NCBI GenBank assembly: GCA_003599885.1
Contig: QZKW01000022.1
Location: forward strand, 1-64,000
Reading direction: 5' to 3'
Origin: Desulfobacteraceae bacterium
Lineage (GTDB): Bacteria > Desulfobacterota > Desulfobacteria > Desulfobacterales > Desulfosalsimonadaceae
Length of the DNA stretch: 64,000 nt
Position 1 is the first letter of the stretch; every line of letters starts with the position of its first letter. The position numbers and the translations under genes were made by a program. The notes below the pieces were generated by a model. The model was not told the DNA's origin. It searched no databases and saw nothing but the letters and a program-made list of their open reading frames with translations. This document shows, in pieces, positions 15,915 through 23,229 of this stretch.

Positions 15915-16166
15915 ATGGACGTCAGAAAAGTATCTTCAAAATCACAAATCACCCTGCCAAAAGAATTTGCCGGTAAACTGGTATCCATTGAAAGACTGTC
16001 TGAAGGTGTGCTCCAAATTAAAACTGGCGAGTTTATTCCGGATTCAGAAAAAATCCTTCATACTGAAAAATTCAGCAAAAAACTGAAGGAATTCGACACC
16101 TGGATAAAAAACCATGACCTTCAGGAAACGGACGTTGATAAAATGGTTCAAGGGAATAAATCGTGA
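15915..16166 (+). CDS. AbrB/SpoVT-type antitoxin
   Basis: 83 residues. The N-terminus VRKVSSKSQITLPKEFAG matches the swapped-hairpin AbrB/SpoVT DNA-binding domain used by many antitoxins. The C-terminal half (about residues 45-83) is charged and would wrap the toxin. The stop overlaps the start of the next gene (GTGA), the usual arrangement of a toxin-antitoxin pair. An inverted repeat over its promoter suggests autoregulation. AT-rich composition sets it apart from core genes. Confidence 0.8.
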   Translation: MDVRKVSSKSQITLPKEFAGKLVSIERLSEGVLQIKTGEFIPDSEKILHTEKFSKKLKEFDTWIKNHDLQETDVDKMVQGNKS

Positions 16167-16456
16167 AGATCAAGCTTGATTTAAACTTTCCGGGATTTCA
16201 ACAAGAATGGTTTGCACTTTCAAAAGAGGACTTTGTCTCCACAAAAAATACACTTAAGAAAATTATATTAATGGAGTGGGAACAAATTTATATAGACAAA
16301 GGACTTCGGTGGGAAAAAATTCATTCAACGACCACGCCTGACGGGCGGATTTTATATTCGATTCGGTTGGGTAAGAAATTCAGGGCGGTGGTCTGCCGCG
16401 AAAAGGATTTTATGGTTTTCATTTCCCTTCATCCTGACCATGACTCTGCCTATTAA
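16163..16456 (+). CDS. RelE/ParE-like toxin
   Basis: 97 residues starting at a GTG that overlaps the antitoxin stop by four bases. The C-terminal half carries a RelE-fold pattern: GLRWEKIHSTTTPDGRILYS, then IRLGKKFRAVVCREKDFMVF and a terminal His-Pro-Asp-His. The family consists of small mRNA endonucleases or gyrase poisons. The context with an AbrB-type antitoxin makes toxin function likely. No obvious inactivating change is visible. Confidence 0.75.
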   Translation: MKIKLDLNFPGFQQEWFALSKEDFVSTKNTLKKIILMEWEQIYIDKGLRWEKIHSTTTPDGRILYSIRLGKKFRAVVCREKDFMVFISLHPDHDSAY

Positions 16457-16489
16457 GAGCGACCAAAAAATTTAAACCGGCTGTCCCCG

Positions 16490-16541
16490 CCACGGAAACC
16501 ACCGGGGCAGGGATTACCGCAGCGCAGGGCGGGTTTCTTTT
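16490..16541 (+). repeat. Right-half copy of dispersed hairpin element
   Basis: CCACGGAAACCACCGGGGC followed by AGGG (16490-16512), then CAGGGCGGGTTTCTTTTG, matches the right arm and right flank of the full elements at 17236 and 36632. The arm-distal bases differ from both. No matching left arm exists upstream, so this is a 5'-truncated copy, lying between two toxin-antitoxin modules. Confidence 0.7.
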
Positions 16542-16554
16542 GAATTCAATTCGA

Positions 16555-16938
16555 CTACCAAACCCTTTTTATTTTATACTCATCAAGAATTTTATCCTTT
16601 GAGACAAGGGCATAATTTAGAGCGATGGATTGACTTACAATCATCCTGTCAAAGGGGTCTCGATGAATAAAAGGAAGTTCTTTCAACGTGATTAAATGTT
16701 CTTTTTGAATGTCTAAAATTTTTATATCCAGTTTTTCAGATTCTTCGAAAAGCAATGCAAAGGGAACGTCCAAAACAAGTTTTGATAAACTCAGCTTGAT
16801 GGCAATTTCCCAAAAACTCGCAATGCTTACAAAAACTTCGTTGCTCGGATTTTTAATAATTTTGCCAGCTTTTTCGGACAATTTATCGTCATTACTGAAA
16901 AGCCAAAGCAATGCATGAGTATCAATGATAATGTTCAT
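16555..16938 (-). CDS. VapC-type PIN-domain toxin
   Basis: 127 residues with PIN-domain acidic residues: Asp6 in MNIIIDTHALLWLF, Glu in ASFWEIAIKLSLSKL and the late Asp pair in FIHRDPFDRMIVSQSIALNY. This matches the PIN subgroup often paired with small Phd/VapB-like antitoxins, which cuts tRNA or rRNA. Its start overlaps the antitoxin stop by four bases (ATGA), so it is the second gene of the operon. All expected catalytic acidic residues are present. Confidence 0.88.
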   Translation of the reverse strand: MNIIIDTHALLWLFSNDDKLSEKAGKIIKNPSNEVFVSIASFWEIAIKLSLSKLVLDVPFALLFEESEKLDIKILDIQKEHLITLKELPFIHRDPFDRMIVSQSIALNYALVSKDKILDEYKIKRVW

Positions 16939-17159
16939 TCCATATATTCCTTAAAATCTTCGAGCGGTTCATCAAAATCATCTTTCATATGGATCATTCC
17001 CTTTAATGTTCCGGCCTTTCTTGCCGGTCTGACTTTTGCAGCCGGGTTTCTCCTTAAAATGATTATCTCAAACGAATCGCCCATGTCAGGAATATCTTCA
17101 TCAAGGATGATTCTTCTGGATGACTCTAATCTGCCTTTGGTAATGATTGCGTTTTCCAT
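16935..17159 (-). CDS. VapB-like antitoxin
   Basis: 74 residues from the ATG at 17159 (MENAIITKGRLESSRRIILD, then a C-terminal acidic tail PLEDFKEYME). The frame is open to 17378, but the extra part translates the dispersed element and is not protein-like. AAGGA lies about ten bases upstream of 17159. It overlaps the PIN toxin gene by four bases, giving an antitoxin-first operon. The DNA-binding N-terminus is not from a family I can name firmly. Confidence 0.7.
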   Translation of the reverse strand: MENAIITKGRLESSRRIILDEDIPDMGDSFEIIILRRNPAAKVRPARKAGTLKGMIHMKDDFDEPLEDFKEYME

Positions 17160-17235
17160 TTGGCTGTAATCCTTTTCATTTTTTTTGTAGCCGGGTTTCT
17201 TACCCGGCGATTGTTCTTCAAGCAACCTCGCCGGT

Positions 17236-17489
17236 GGGGTTGGGGAGCCCATTGCGATGCGGCCCTGGCTTTTCCGATTTCCGTGGATCACGGGGGCAAA
17301 CTGTTTGAGCGGATCGAAACCGGCCCACCCGTCACGCCCCCAAAAGATCATTTCAGCGATAATCCCCGGCCAGCCCATCAGTCAGCGAGTTTTTGCCCAC
17401 GCCACGGAAATCGGAAGGGCCAGGGAGCAGTCCGCAATCGCAGGGCGGGTTTCTTTTGTTACTTTTCTTTGGCCGCCAAAGAAAAGTAA
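17236..17489. repeat. Dispersed hairpin element, full copy 1
   Basis: Left flank GTTGGGGAGCCCATTGCGAT is followed by a 24-base arm (17263-17286, ending GATTTCCGTGG), a 115-base centre containing GGGGCAAACTGTTTGAGCGG, and a 24-base right arm (17402-17425, starting CCACGGAAATC). The arms are complementary at 22 of 24 positions, and the other two would be G-U wobbles in RNA. A right tail CAGGGCGGGTTTCTTTTGTT leads into a second hairpin (17459-17489). Full and partial relatives lie at 36632, 16490 and 40051. Translated frames across it are not genes. Confidence 0.85.
17459..17489. terminator. Terminal hairpin of element copy 1
   Basis: TTACTTTTCTTTGG and CCAAAGAAAAGTAA pair perfectly (14 bp) around a 3-base loop. 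The copy at 36855-36883 has a 12-bp stem with different bases near the loop, again fully paired. The A/T-rich outer stem makes it terminator-like on both strands. Confidence 0.6.
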
Positions 17490-17620
17490 AGAAGACAGTG
17501 AGTTGTCCATGGCAACGCGAATTGTCAAGACTAAAGATTTGACCCCAAGCCCTCCCCTGTTTTCGACCCCCAGGCTGTTTGCTCTAAAACAATATCGTCA
17601 AGGCCCACATTGGCTGGTTT

Positions 17621-17830
17621 TTAATCGAGGTTCTTTGATTCCGAATTTATGGCTGACAACAACAAATCATCCGCCGTAAATGGAAGATTAGCCGCTTGCC
17701 GCCTAAAACCTTCATAAACGATTGTTATGGCTTTAGACACATTGTCGTTTATCCCTTTTTGATCAAGAAAGGCCAGAGCTTGCAAAATTTTTGCACCAAA
17801 TTCATCGTAATTAATTTGTGTTTTTATCAT
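17621..17830 (-). CDS. Small hypothetical protein downstream of restriction-like nuclease
   Basis: 69 residues (MIKTQINYDEFGAKILQALA..., soluble, mostly helical). It starts four bases after the nuclease stop on the same strand, so the two are probably co-transcribed. No DNA-binding motif is obvious. It may be an accessory or control protein of the restriction-modification remnant; the family is not recognised. Confidence 0.5.
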   Translation of the reverse strand: MIKTQINYDEFGAKILQALAFLDQKGINDNVSKAITIVYEGFRRQAANLPFTADDLLLSAINSESKNLD

Positions 17831-17834
17831 AGAT

Positions 17835-18584
17835 TCAGCCTTTTATGTTCGCAGACCAGGACACTTGGACAATCGAAGTCTCTCGGCGTTCAAAAATTAA
17901 ATTTGATTTAAGGGGATTTCGATAAATAGTATGATACGGTTTTTCAATAAAATTATGGACAACGAATAGGTAATATCGATTTCCAAGATAGTGGGCTGTT
18001 TTTTGTTCCTTGCTTGTTAGCACTATTGTACCTGTAGCGGATGTCATTCCTTTGACCTCAACCGCAAGAAATGGAAACTCATCTTTGTTCATTTTAAAAT
18101 CGAACCCGCAACCCAATCTTGTTGTATTTTCCAAGCTGAAATCTTGAAATTCAGGCAATGAGTTATAAGCCACCTCAAAGTATTTTTCTGCGGCCTGCCC
18201 TGTTACCAATCGTTTTGCAAAGGTGTTATCCCCTGAAAGGTCCACTTCCTCTTCAATAATTTCAATGTCACCGGCAACAGAAATTTCTTTTTTAAGCAAT
18301 GTAGCAAAGTCATCAATAGTTAACTTTTCATATTCATCCATAATCTCTTTGCAATAGTTGCGTATGGGACGTTTATGCCAGCCTTGCCGAGGATTAGGGA
18401 AATAAGGATCAAATTCATCACGATAGTTTTTAAGCGATGCCGGTTTTGCTTTTAGGCTAAACGCAATTGCATTGAAGGCCTCTTGAAAACCATTAAACCC
18501 CAATGCATGAAGACCATCAACATCAAATTTAGACAAATAGAGTCCAGTGACAATTAATTTGTCTCTGGTTGTTAGATGACGCAT
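17835..18584 (-). CDS. Restriction endonuclease-like protein with DUF3883 domain
   Basis: 249 residues, ribosome-binding site AGGAGG four bases upstream. The C-terminal part has a PD-(D/E)xK-type core: RLGCGFDFKMNKDEFPFLAV, then EVKG, with the DUF3883 hallmark TGTIVLTSKEQKTAHYLGNR and a strand ending YYLFVV. The N-terminal ~100 residues (LTTRDKLIVTGLYLSKFDVD...) are helical and may bind DNA. Such proteins commonly sit right after a C5 cytosine methyltransferase gene as the restriction partner. Here the methyltransferase is only a 32-codon stump 22 bases upstream, so the nuclease may now be unprotected, inactive or served by a methylase elsewhere. Confidence 0.75.
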   Translation of the reverse strand: MRHLTTRDKLIVTGLYLSKFDVDGLHALGFNGFQEAFNAIAFSLKAKPASLKNYRDEFDPYFPNPRQGWHKRPIRNYCKEIMDEYEKLTIDDFATLLKKEISVAGDIEIIEEEVDLSGDNTFAKRLVTGQAAEKYFEVAYNSLPEFQDFSLENTTRLGCGFDFKMNKDEFPFLAVEVKGMTSATGTIVLTSKEQKTAHYLGNRYYLFVVHNFIEKPYHTIYRNPLKSNLIFERRETSIVQVSWSANIKG

Positions 18585-18606
18585 TCGCCTCCTAAAACAC
18601 TAAAAC

Positions 18607-18705
18607 TCAGCACATATTTTGCATGGCATAGCGAAAACCGCCAATGCCCGAGAAAAGATCGATAAAACGTATGGTAGTTTTATTTTTTAATTTTTTATTT
18701 TCCAT
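18607..18705 (-). pseudogene. C5 cytosine DNA methyltransferase stump (motif I only)
   Basis: 32 codons from the ATG at 18705 read MENKKLKNKTTI, then RFIDLFSGIGGFRYAMQNMC and a stop. FIDLFSGIGGFR is motif I, the AdoMet-binding signature of Dcm-type cytosine-5 methyltransferases. The catalytic PCQ motif and the target-recognition domain are absent; the restriction-like gene begins 22 bases on. A large deletion that fused the first codons to the intergenic sequence is the simplest explanation. No methyltransferase is encoded in 18706-18960. Confidence 0.85.
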
Positions 18706-18960
18706 GGTCAAGCTCTATCACAAAAATCAAAATATTCCTATTTGAGTTTCTCCTTATTGGTTTTTTAAGGGAATACCCAAGACAGCATTCACAATTACCT
18801 CAACCAGGAAGGTTGTTTGAAGACCCGTTGCCGGGACATCATTATAACCCAGCGTCTATTTCATGGCGCATTGTCTAAAAAACGATCCGGCATTTTCTCC
18901 ACTAAAACTTTCCCCTGCCGACCATAGCCAATTCTTATAAATAAAACAGCTTTTTTATTG

Positions 18961-19344
18961 TTAAAACGCCCCCAACTGGCACGGCCGGATCTTGATGCCC
19001 AGAGTCTCACACGCCGCGCTGACCGTCATTTTTTCCACATGAAACAGCTCCGCAATTTCCCACGCAACGCGGCACGGCAGCCGGTCGTTCACCAGGGCTG
19101 ACCGGATAGCTGATTCAAGGGCCGGATCCACGGCATCCAATGGCTTAACAATCTTTTTTTCCGGTTTGTACCCGAATAATCCCAACTGGCATTCCAACAG
19201 ATGAATGTCCAGTTTATCCGCCGCTGCGCCCATCGCACCCGGCGACACCCCGAGTTCTCCGGCCAATTCAAACGCCGCCTTGCAGGACAGGGCTTTATTC
19301 ACAGCCCGGCTGGTGATCATCTTTTCTATGCGTTCTTCAGACAT
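18961..19344 (-). CDS. Conserved-looking duplicated small protein with CQLG motifs
   Basis: 127 residues made of two copies of a ~50-residue unit. Unit 1 has SCKAAFELAGELGVSPGAMG and ends LLECQLGLFGY; unit 2 has PCRVAWEIAELFHVEKMTVS and ends IRPCQLGAF. Each starts with a Cys before a helix-turn-helix-like segment and ends with Cys-Gln-Leu-Gly. The paired cysteines could bind metal or form a redox site. I do not know a function. It stands alone, upstream of a VapBC module on the other strand. Confidence 0.65.
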   Translation of the reverse strand: MSEERIEKMITSRAVNKALSCKAAFELAGELGVSPGAMGAAADKLDIHLLECQLGLFGYKPEKKIVKPLDAVDPALESAIRSALVNDRLPCRVAWEIAELFHVEKMTVSAACETLGIKIRPCQLGAF

Positions 19345-19455
19345 TTACAGACTCCTGAATTTTTAAAATAATTTAAAATTTGAGGCATAACGCCACTTTT
19401 CATACCCAATAACCCGGAATCATCCGCTTAACAATGAAGAAAATGCTATATACCC

Positions 19456-19488
19456 TTGACATATACCGTGTTGACTGCATATTATAAT
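19456..19488 (+). promoter_or_regulatory. Promoter of VapBC module
   Basis: TTGACA (19456-19461) and TATTAT (19480-19485, 18-base spacer), overlapping a perfect TATAAT at 19483-19488, lie about 34 bases before the antitoxin start. Confidence 0.5.
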
Positions 19489-19521
19489 GACATAAAAACA
19501 ACTTGCGAAAGGGCTCATAAA

Positions 19522-19755
19522 ATGAATCAAGGTTCTGTATTCACTAATAATCGTTCACAGGCAGTTCGTCTGCCGGCGGAGATGCGGTTTCCCGAAGATG
19601 TTAAAAAGGTCTTTGTTCGGGCGATGGGTAAAGAGCGGGTATTGTCGCCCATTGAAAACATCTGGGACAGTTTTTTTATGTCGGAAGACAATGTCAGCAA
19701 AGACTTTATGACCGAACGCGCATCACAAACGCAGTCAGATAGGGAATCGTTTTAA
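19522..19755 (+). CDS. vapB: VapB antitoxin
   Basis: 77 residues from the ATG at 19522 (an upstream in-frame extension from 19456 lies in the promoter). The N-terminus VFTNNRSQAVRLPAEMRFPE is the AbrB-like DNA-binding segment of VapB antitoxins, and the middle ERVLSPIENIWDSFF is the usual toxin-neutralising region. Its stop overlaps the toxin start (TAATG). It probably autorepresses with VapC at the promoter just upstream. Confidence 0.88.
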   Translation: MNQGSVFTNNRSQAVRLPAEMRFPEDVKKVFVRAMGKERVLSPIENIWDSFFMSEDNVSKDFMTERASQTQSDRESF

Positions 19756-20153
19756 TGCTGAAGTATATGCTTGACACCAATATAGTGATTTACGTTATCA
19801 AACGTAAGCCATTGGAAGTTTTAAATATTTTCAATCTCCACGCGAGACGGATGAGCATTTCTTCCATTACCCTTGCCGAATTGTTTCATGGCGCCGAAAA
19901 AAGCACCGCCCCGGAACAGAATTTACGCCAGGTGGAAGATTTTGTTTCCCGTCTGGAGGTTCTGGAATACGGAAGCAGAGCTGCTGCGCATTATGGCCAG
20001 ATTCGGGCGGACCTTGAAAAAAAAGGCACACCCATCGGCGTGAATGATCTCCATATCGCCGGACATGCACGCAGCGAAGGGCTTATCCTCGTCACCAATA
20101 ATGCGCGTGAATTCGAAAGGGTTAAAGCCTTGCGTATTGAGAACTGGGTTTAG
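19755..20153 (+). CDS. vapC: VapC PIN-domain toxin ribonuclease
   Basis: 132 residues. The PIN catalytic acids are present: Asp7 in YMLDTNIVIYVIK, Glu in SSITLAELFHGAEKS, Asp in GVNDLHIAGHARSE and a late Asn/Glu pair in LVTNNAREFERV. VapC proteins cut initiator tRNA or other RNA and are held inactive by VapB, encoded immediately upstream with a one-base overlap. It appears intact. It closes the accessory island; the gap 20154-20426 before ispG has no gene or clear structure. Confidence 0.92.
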   Translation: MLKYMLDTNIVIYVIKRKPLEVLNIFNLHARRMSISSITLAELFHGAEKSTAPEQNLRQVEDFVSRLEVLEYGSRAAAHYGQIRADLEKKGTPIGVNDLHIAGHARSEGLILVTNNAREFERVKALRIENWV

Positions 20154-20426
20154 CTGGAATTTGACGGCGGTATAAAAAACAGGGTTTTTTTTAACTGCAT
20201 TAAAACGATTCGGCGCATGGGTCCGGCAATATTCAATTTAAACCCTTTGGGGCGATCCCGCCATGCATCGTTCACACTCCAGCCCCGCATATGCCCCAGG
20301 TCATTGATATCCGCTTATTTCGCTTGATCAATAGAAACGGGTCTGTTAAAAATTTTGTTTACAAGCAGTCAATCTCAATACAGATAAGGATTCTACCTTA
20401 ACCCTTTTTCCCGACGTTGTCATCCC

Positions 20427-21503
20427 ATGTCATTTGAAATTAAACGAAGGAATACCCGCCAGATTCATGTGGGCAATGTGAAGGTCGGCGGGGGCGCACC
20501 CATCGCAGTGCAATCCATGACCAACACCCGCACCCAGGACATCCCGGCGACGGTGGCCCAGATAAAGCGTCTTGAAGCGGCCGGGTGCGAAATTATCCGG
20601 GTCGCAGTGCCGGATGCGGAAGCCGCCGCAGCCATCACCAAAATCAAAAAAGAAATCGCCATTCCGCTCATCGCGGACATCCACTTTGACTATCAACTGG
20701 CCATTGCCGCTGCAGAAGCTGGCGCTGACGGCCTTCGCATCAATCCCGGAAATATCGGCAGCCACGAGCGCATCAAAGCCGTGGTGGACGCGGCAAAAGA
20801 TCACGGCATTCCCATTCGGGTCGGGGTCAATTCCGGTTCCCTGGAACCCGATCTCCTGAAAAAATACAACGGCGTGACAGTGGACGGGCTGGTGGAAAGC
20901 GCCCTGCGGCAGATTGAACTCATGGCATCCCTTGACTTTTCAGACCTGAAACTGGCCATCAAATCCGCCAATGTGCCCCAGAGCATCGACGCCTACCGCA
21001 GGCTTTCCGAAAAAACGGATTTCCCCCTGCATGTGGGGATCACCGAAGCCGGGGGGCTTTATTCCGGCATCGTCAAATCCGCCATCGGCATCGGCATGCT
21101 TCTGGCCGACGGCATCGGCGACACCCTGCGCGTGTCTCTGACCCGTGATCCGGTTGAAGAGGTGCGGGTGGGGTTTGAAATTTTAAAAGCCTTAGGCATT
21201 CGGCAGCGGGGACCTGAAATCATCTCCTGCCCCACCTGCGGACGCTGCAATATCGATCTGTTTTCCATTGCCGAAACTGTTGAAACCGCACTGCTGACCC
21301 GCACGGCACCGATAAAAATCGCCATTATGGGATGCGTGGTCAACGGTCCGGGAGAAGCGCGGGAGGCGGACGTCGGGATTGCCGGGGGCGACGGCATCGG
21401 CATTTTGTTTAAAAAAGGGGAAGTGGTGAAAAAATTTCCCGAAAACCGGCTGGTGGATGAGTTGCTCAAGGCAGTGACTGAGTTTGAGAAAAGCGGAACG
21501 TGA
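20427..21503 (+). CDS. ispG: 4-hydroxy-3-methylbut-2-enyl diphosphate synthase (GcpE/IspG)
   Basis: 358 residues, the normal bacterial length. It converts methylerythritol cyclodiphosphate to HMBPP in the MEP isoprenoid pathway using a [4Fe-4S] cluster. The TIM-barrel start is GGGAPIAVQSMTNTRTQDIP, and the cluster region has CPTCGRCNIDLF, CVVNGPGEAREADVG and the expected Glu. The start at 20427 lacks a strong ribosome-binding site. It is separated from proS by a hairpin-rich repeat and is probably its own transcription unit. Confidence 0.96.
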   Translation: MSFEIKRRNTRQIHVGNVKVGGGAPIAVQSMTNTRTQDIPATVAQIKRLEAAGCEIIRVAVPDAEAAAAITKIKKEIAIPLIADIHFDYQLAIAAAEAGADGLRINPGNIGSHERIKAVVDAAKDHGIPIRVGVNSGSLEPDLLKKYNGVTVDGLVESALRQIELMASLDFSDLKLAIKSANVPQSIDAYRRLSEKTDFPLHVGITEAGGLYSGIVKSAIGIGMLLADGIGDTLRVSLTRDPVEEVRVGFEILKALGIRQRGPEIISCPTCGRCNIDLFSIAETVETALLTRTAPIKIAIMGCVVNGPGEAREADVGIAGGDGIGILFKKGEVVKKFPENRLVDELLKAVTEFEKSGT

Positions 21504-21551
21504 CCGTTTATTCCGGCTGCTTTCCATGCGCTTCATGGTGGGCGCATGAAA

Positions 21552-21608
21552 CCTCTGCGCCTCTGCGCGAAATTTTTTTTCTCCCGCAGAGACGCCGGGA
21601 CGCAGAGG
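21552..21608. repeat. CTCTGCG inverted repeat between ispG and proS
   Basis: CCTCTGCGCCTCTGCGCG faces CGCAGAGACGCCGGGACGCA plus GAGG across a T-run. The arms can fold into a stem-loop. This type of Ctctgcg palindrome is a common dispersed intergenic repeat and may also terminate ispG. Confidence 0.6.
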
Positions 21609-21685
21609 GGTTTATGACATTTTTAAGTTTCCTTATGCAAAACAATAACAGTTTGAATTAATTTATAGTTAAAATAGAGGCAAGA

Positions 21686-23206
21686 ATGGCAAAAGAAGCA
21701 GCAACAGCAATTGAACCAACCCGGGAGGAAAATTATCCGGAATGGTATCAGGAAGTGATCAAAGCGTCCGACATGGCGGAAAATTCACCGGTCCGGGGGT
21801 GCATGGTCATCAAACCCTGGGGATACGCCCTGTGGGAAAATATTTCCCGGGTATTGGATGATATGTTCAAACAGACCGGGGTCAAAAATGCCTATTTCCC
21901 CTTATTTATCCCTTTAAGCTTTCTGGAAAAAGAAGCCGAACATGTGGAAGGATTCGCCAAGGAATGCGCAGTGGTGACCCACCACCGGCTGGAAAAAGGG
22001 GAGAACGGCGGCCTGGTGCCCGCAGGCCCGCTCACCGAACCCCTCATCGTCCGGCCCACCTCCGAAACCATTATCGGGGACGCGTTTTCCAAATGGATCA
22101 CCAGCTACCGGGACCTGCCGGTGCTCATCAACCAGTGGGCCAATGTGGTGCGGTGGGAAATGCGCACCCGGCTGTTTTTAAGGACCTCCGAATTTTTATG
22201 GCAGGAAGGCCACACGGCCCACGCCACAGCCGCCGAGGCGATCGAGCGCACCCGCATGATGCTGGAAGTGTACCGGAAAGTGGCGGAAGACTATCTGGCC
22301 ATCCCGGTGATCACCGGCGAAAAATCCGCATCGGAAAAATTTCCGGGCGCGGAAACCACCACCTGCATTGAAGCCATGATGCAGGACCGGAAAGCCCTGC
22401 AGGCCGGGACTTCCCATTTTCTGGGCCAGAACTTCGCCCATGCGTCGCAAATCAAATTCCAGTCTGACAAAGAAATCGAAGAATACGCCTGGACCACTTC
22501 CTGGGGCGTGTCCACCCGGCTCATCGGGGCGCTCATCATGACCCACTCGGATGACAACGGCGTGATCCTTCCGCCTAGGGTAGCGTCTTCCCATGTGGTG
22601 CTCATGCCCATCATCCGGAAAGAACAGGACAAGGACGCCATTATGGATTATACCCGCGCCATCGCGGACCGGTTGCGGAAACTGGCCTATTACGGAAGGA
22701 ATATTCAGGTGGAAATCGACACGCGGGATATCGGCGGGGCGCGCAACTGGGAATGGATTAAAAAAGGAATTCCCCTGCGGGTGGAAATCGGCCCCAAGGA
22801 CATGGCCTCCGATTCCGTGTTTGTGGGCCGCCGGGACAAAGAGCCCCGGGACAAGGCCGCCATGCAGAAAGATGCGTTTGTGGATGGCCTCATTGATCTG
22901 CTGGATGAGATCCAGTCCAACCTGTATCAAAAGGCCCTGGATTTCCGGAACACGAACACCCGGCCCATTGATGACAAAAATGCGTTTGACACCTTTTTCA
23001 CGCCCCAGAACGCCGAACGTCCGGAAATTCACGGCGGATTCGCCCTGTCTCACTGGTGCGGGGACGCGGAATGTGAAAAGCGCATCAAGGAACGTCTGAA
23101 TGTCACCATCCGCTGCATCCCTTTTGACGGGGAGACTGCGGCCGGACACTGTATCGAATGCAATGGCCCCAGCGCCAAACGGGTGGTGTTCGCCAAAGCC
23201 TATTAG
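21686..23206 (+). CDS. proS: Prolyl-tRNA synthetase, short (archaeal/eukaryotic-like, ProS type 3)
   Basis: 506 residues. It charges tRNA-Pro. Class II motifs are visible: VIKPWGYALWENISRVLDDM, then PTSETIIGDAFSKWI (motif 2 region, followed by NQWANVVRWEMRTRLFLRTS), and a motif 3 region near WTTSWGVSTRLIGALIM. It lacks the ~180-residue editing insertion of most bacterial enzymes and has the type 3 C-terminal zinc-binding-like domain (CGDAECEKRIKERLN...HCIECNG). AGAGG lies five bases upstream. The relA/spoT homologue starts 24 bases downstream, so they may be co-transcribed. Confidence 0.96.
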   Translation: MAKEAATAIEPTREENYPEWYQEVIKASDMAENSPVRGCMVIKPWGYALWENISRVLDDMFKQTGVKNAYFPLFIPLSFLEKEAEHVEGFAKECAVVTHHRLEKGENGGLVPAGPLTEPLIVRPTSETIIGDAFSKWITSYRDLPVLINQWANVVRWEMRTRLFLRTSEFLWQEGHTAHATAAEAIERTRMMLEVYRKVAEDYLAIPVITGEKSASEKFPGAETTTCIEAMMQDRKALQAGTSHFLGQNFAHASQIKFQSDKEIEEYAWTTSWGVSTRLIGALIMTHSDDNGVILPPRVASSHVVLMPIIRKEQDKDAIMDYTRAIADRLRKLAYYGRNIQVEIDTRDIGGARNWEWIKKGIPLRVEIGPKDMASDSVFVGRRDKEPRDKAAMQKDAFVDGLIDLLDEIQSNLYQKALDFRNTNTRPIDDKNAFDTFFTPQNAERPEIHGGFALSHWCGDAECEKRIKERLNVTIRCIPFDGETAAGHCIECNGPSAKRVVFAKAY

Positions 23207-23229
23207 GAGCGCCCCCAGTTGGGCAAAAC

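Noticed and set aside
16490-17489. Repeats considered as a CRISPR array
   Set aside because: Copies are few, not regularly spaced, carry long internal inverted repeats, and no cas gene is present.
17160-17679. Plus-strand frames across element copy 1
   Set aside because: They translate the inverted repeats and terminal hairpin in two frames; there is no ribosome-binding site and no protein-like composition.
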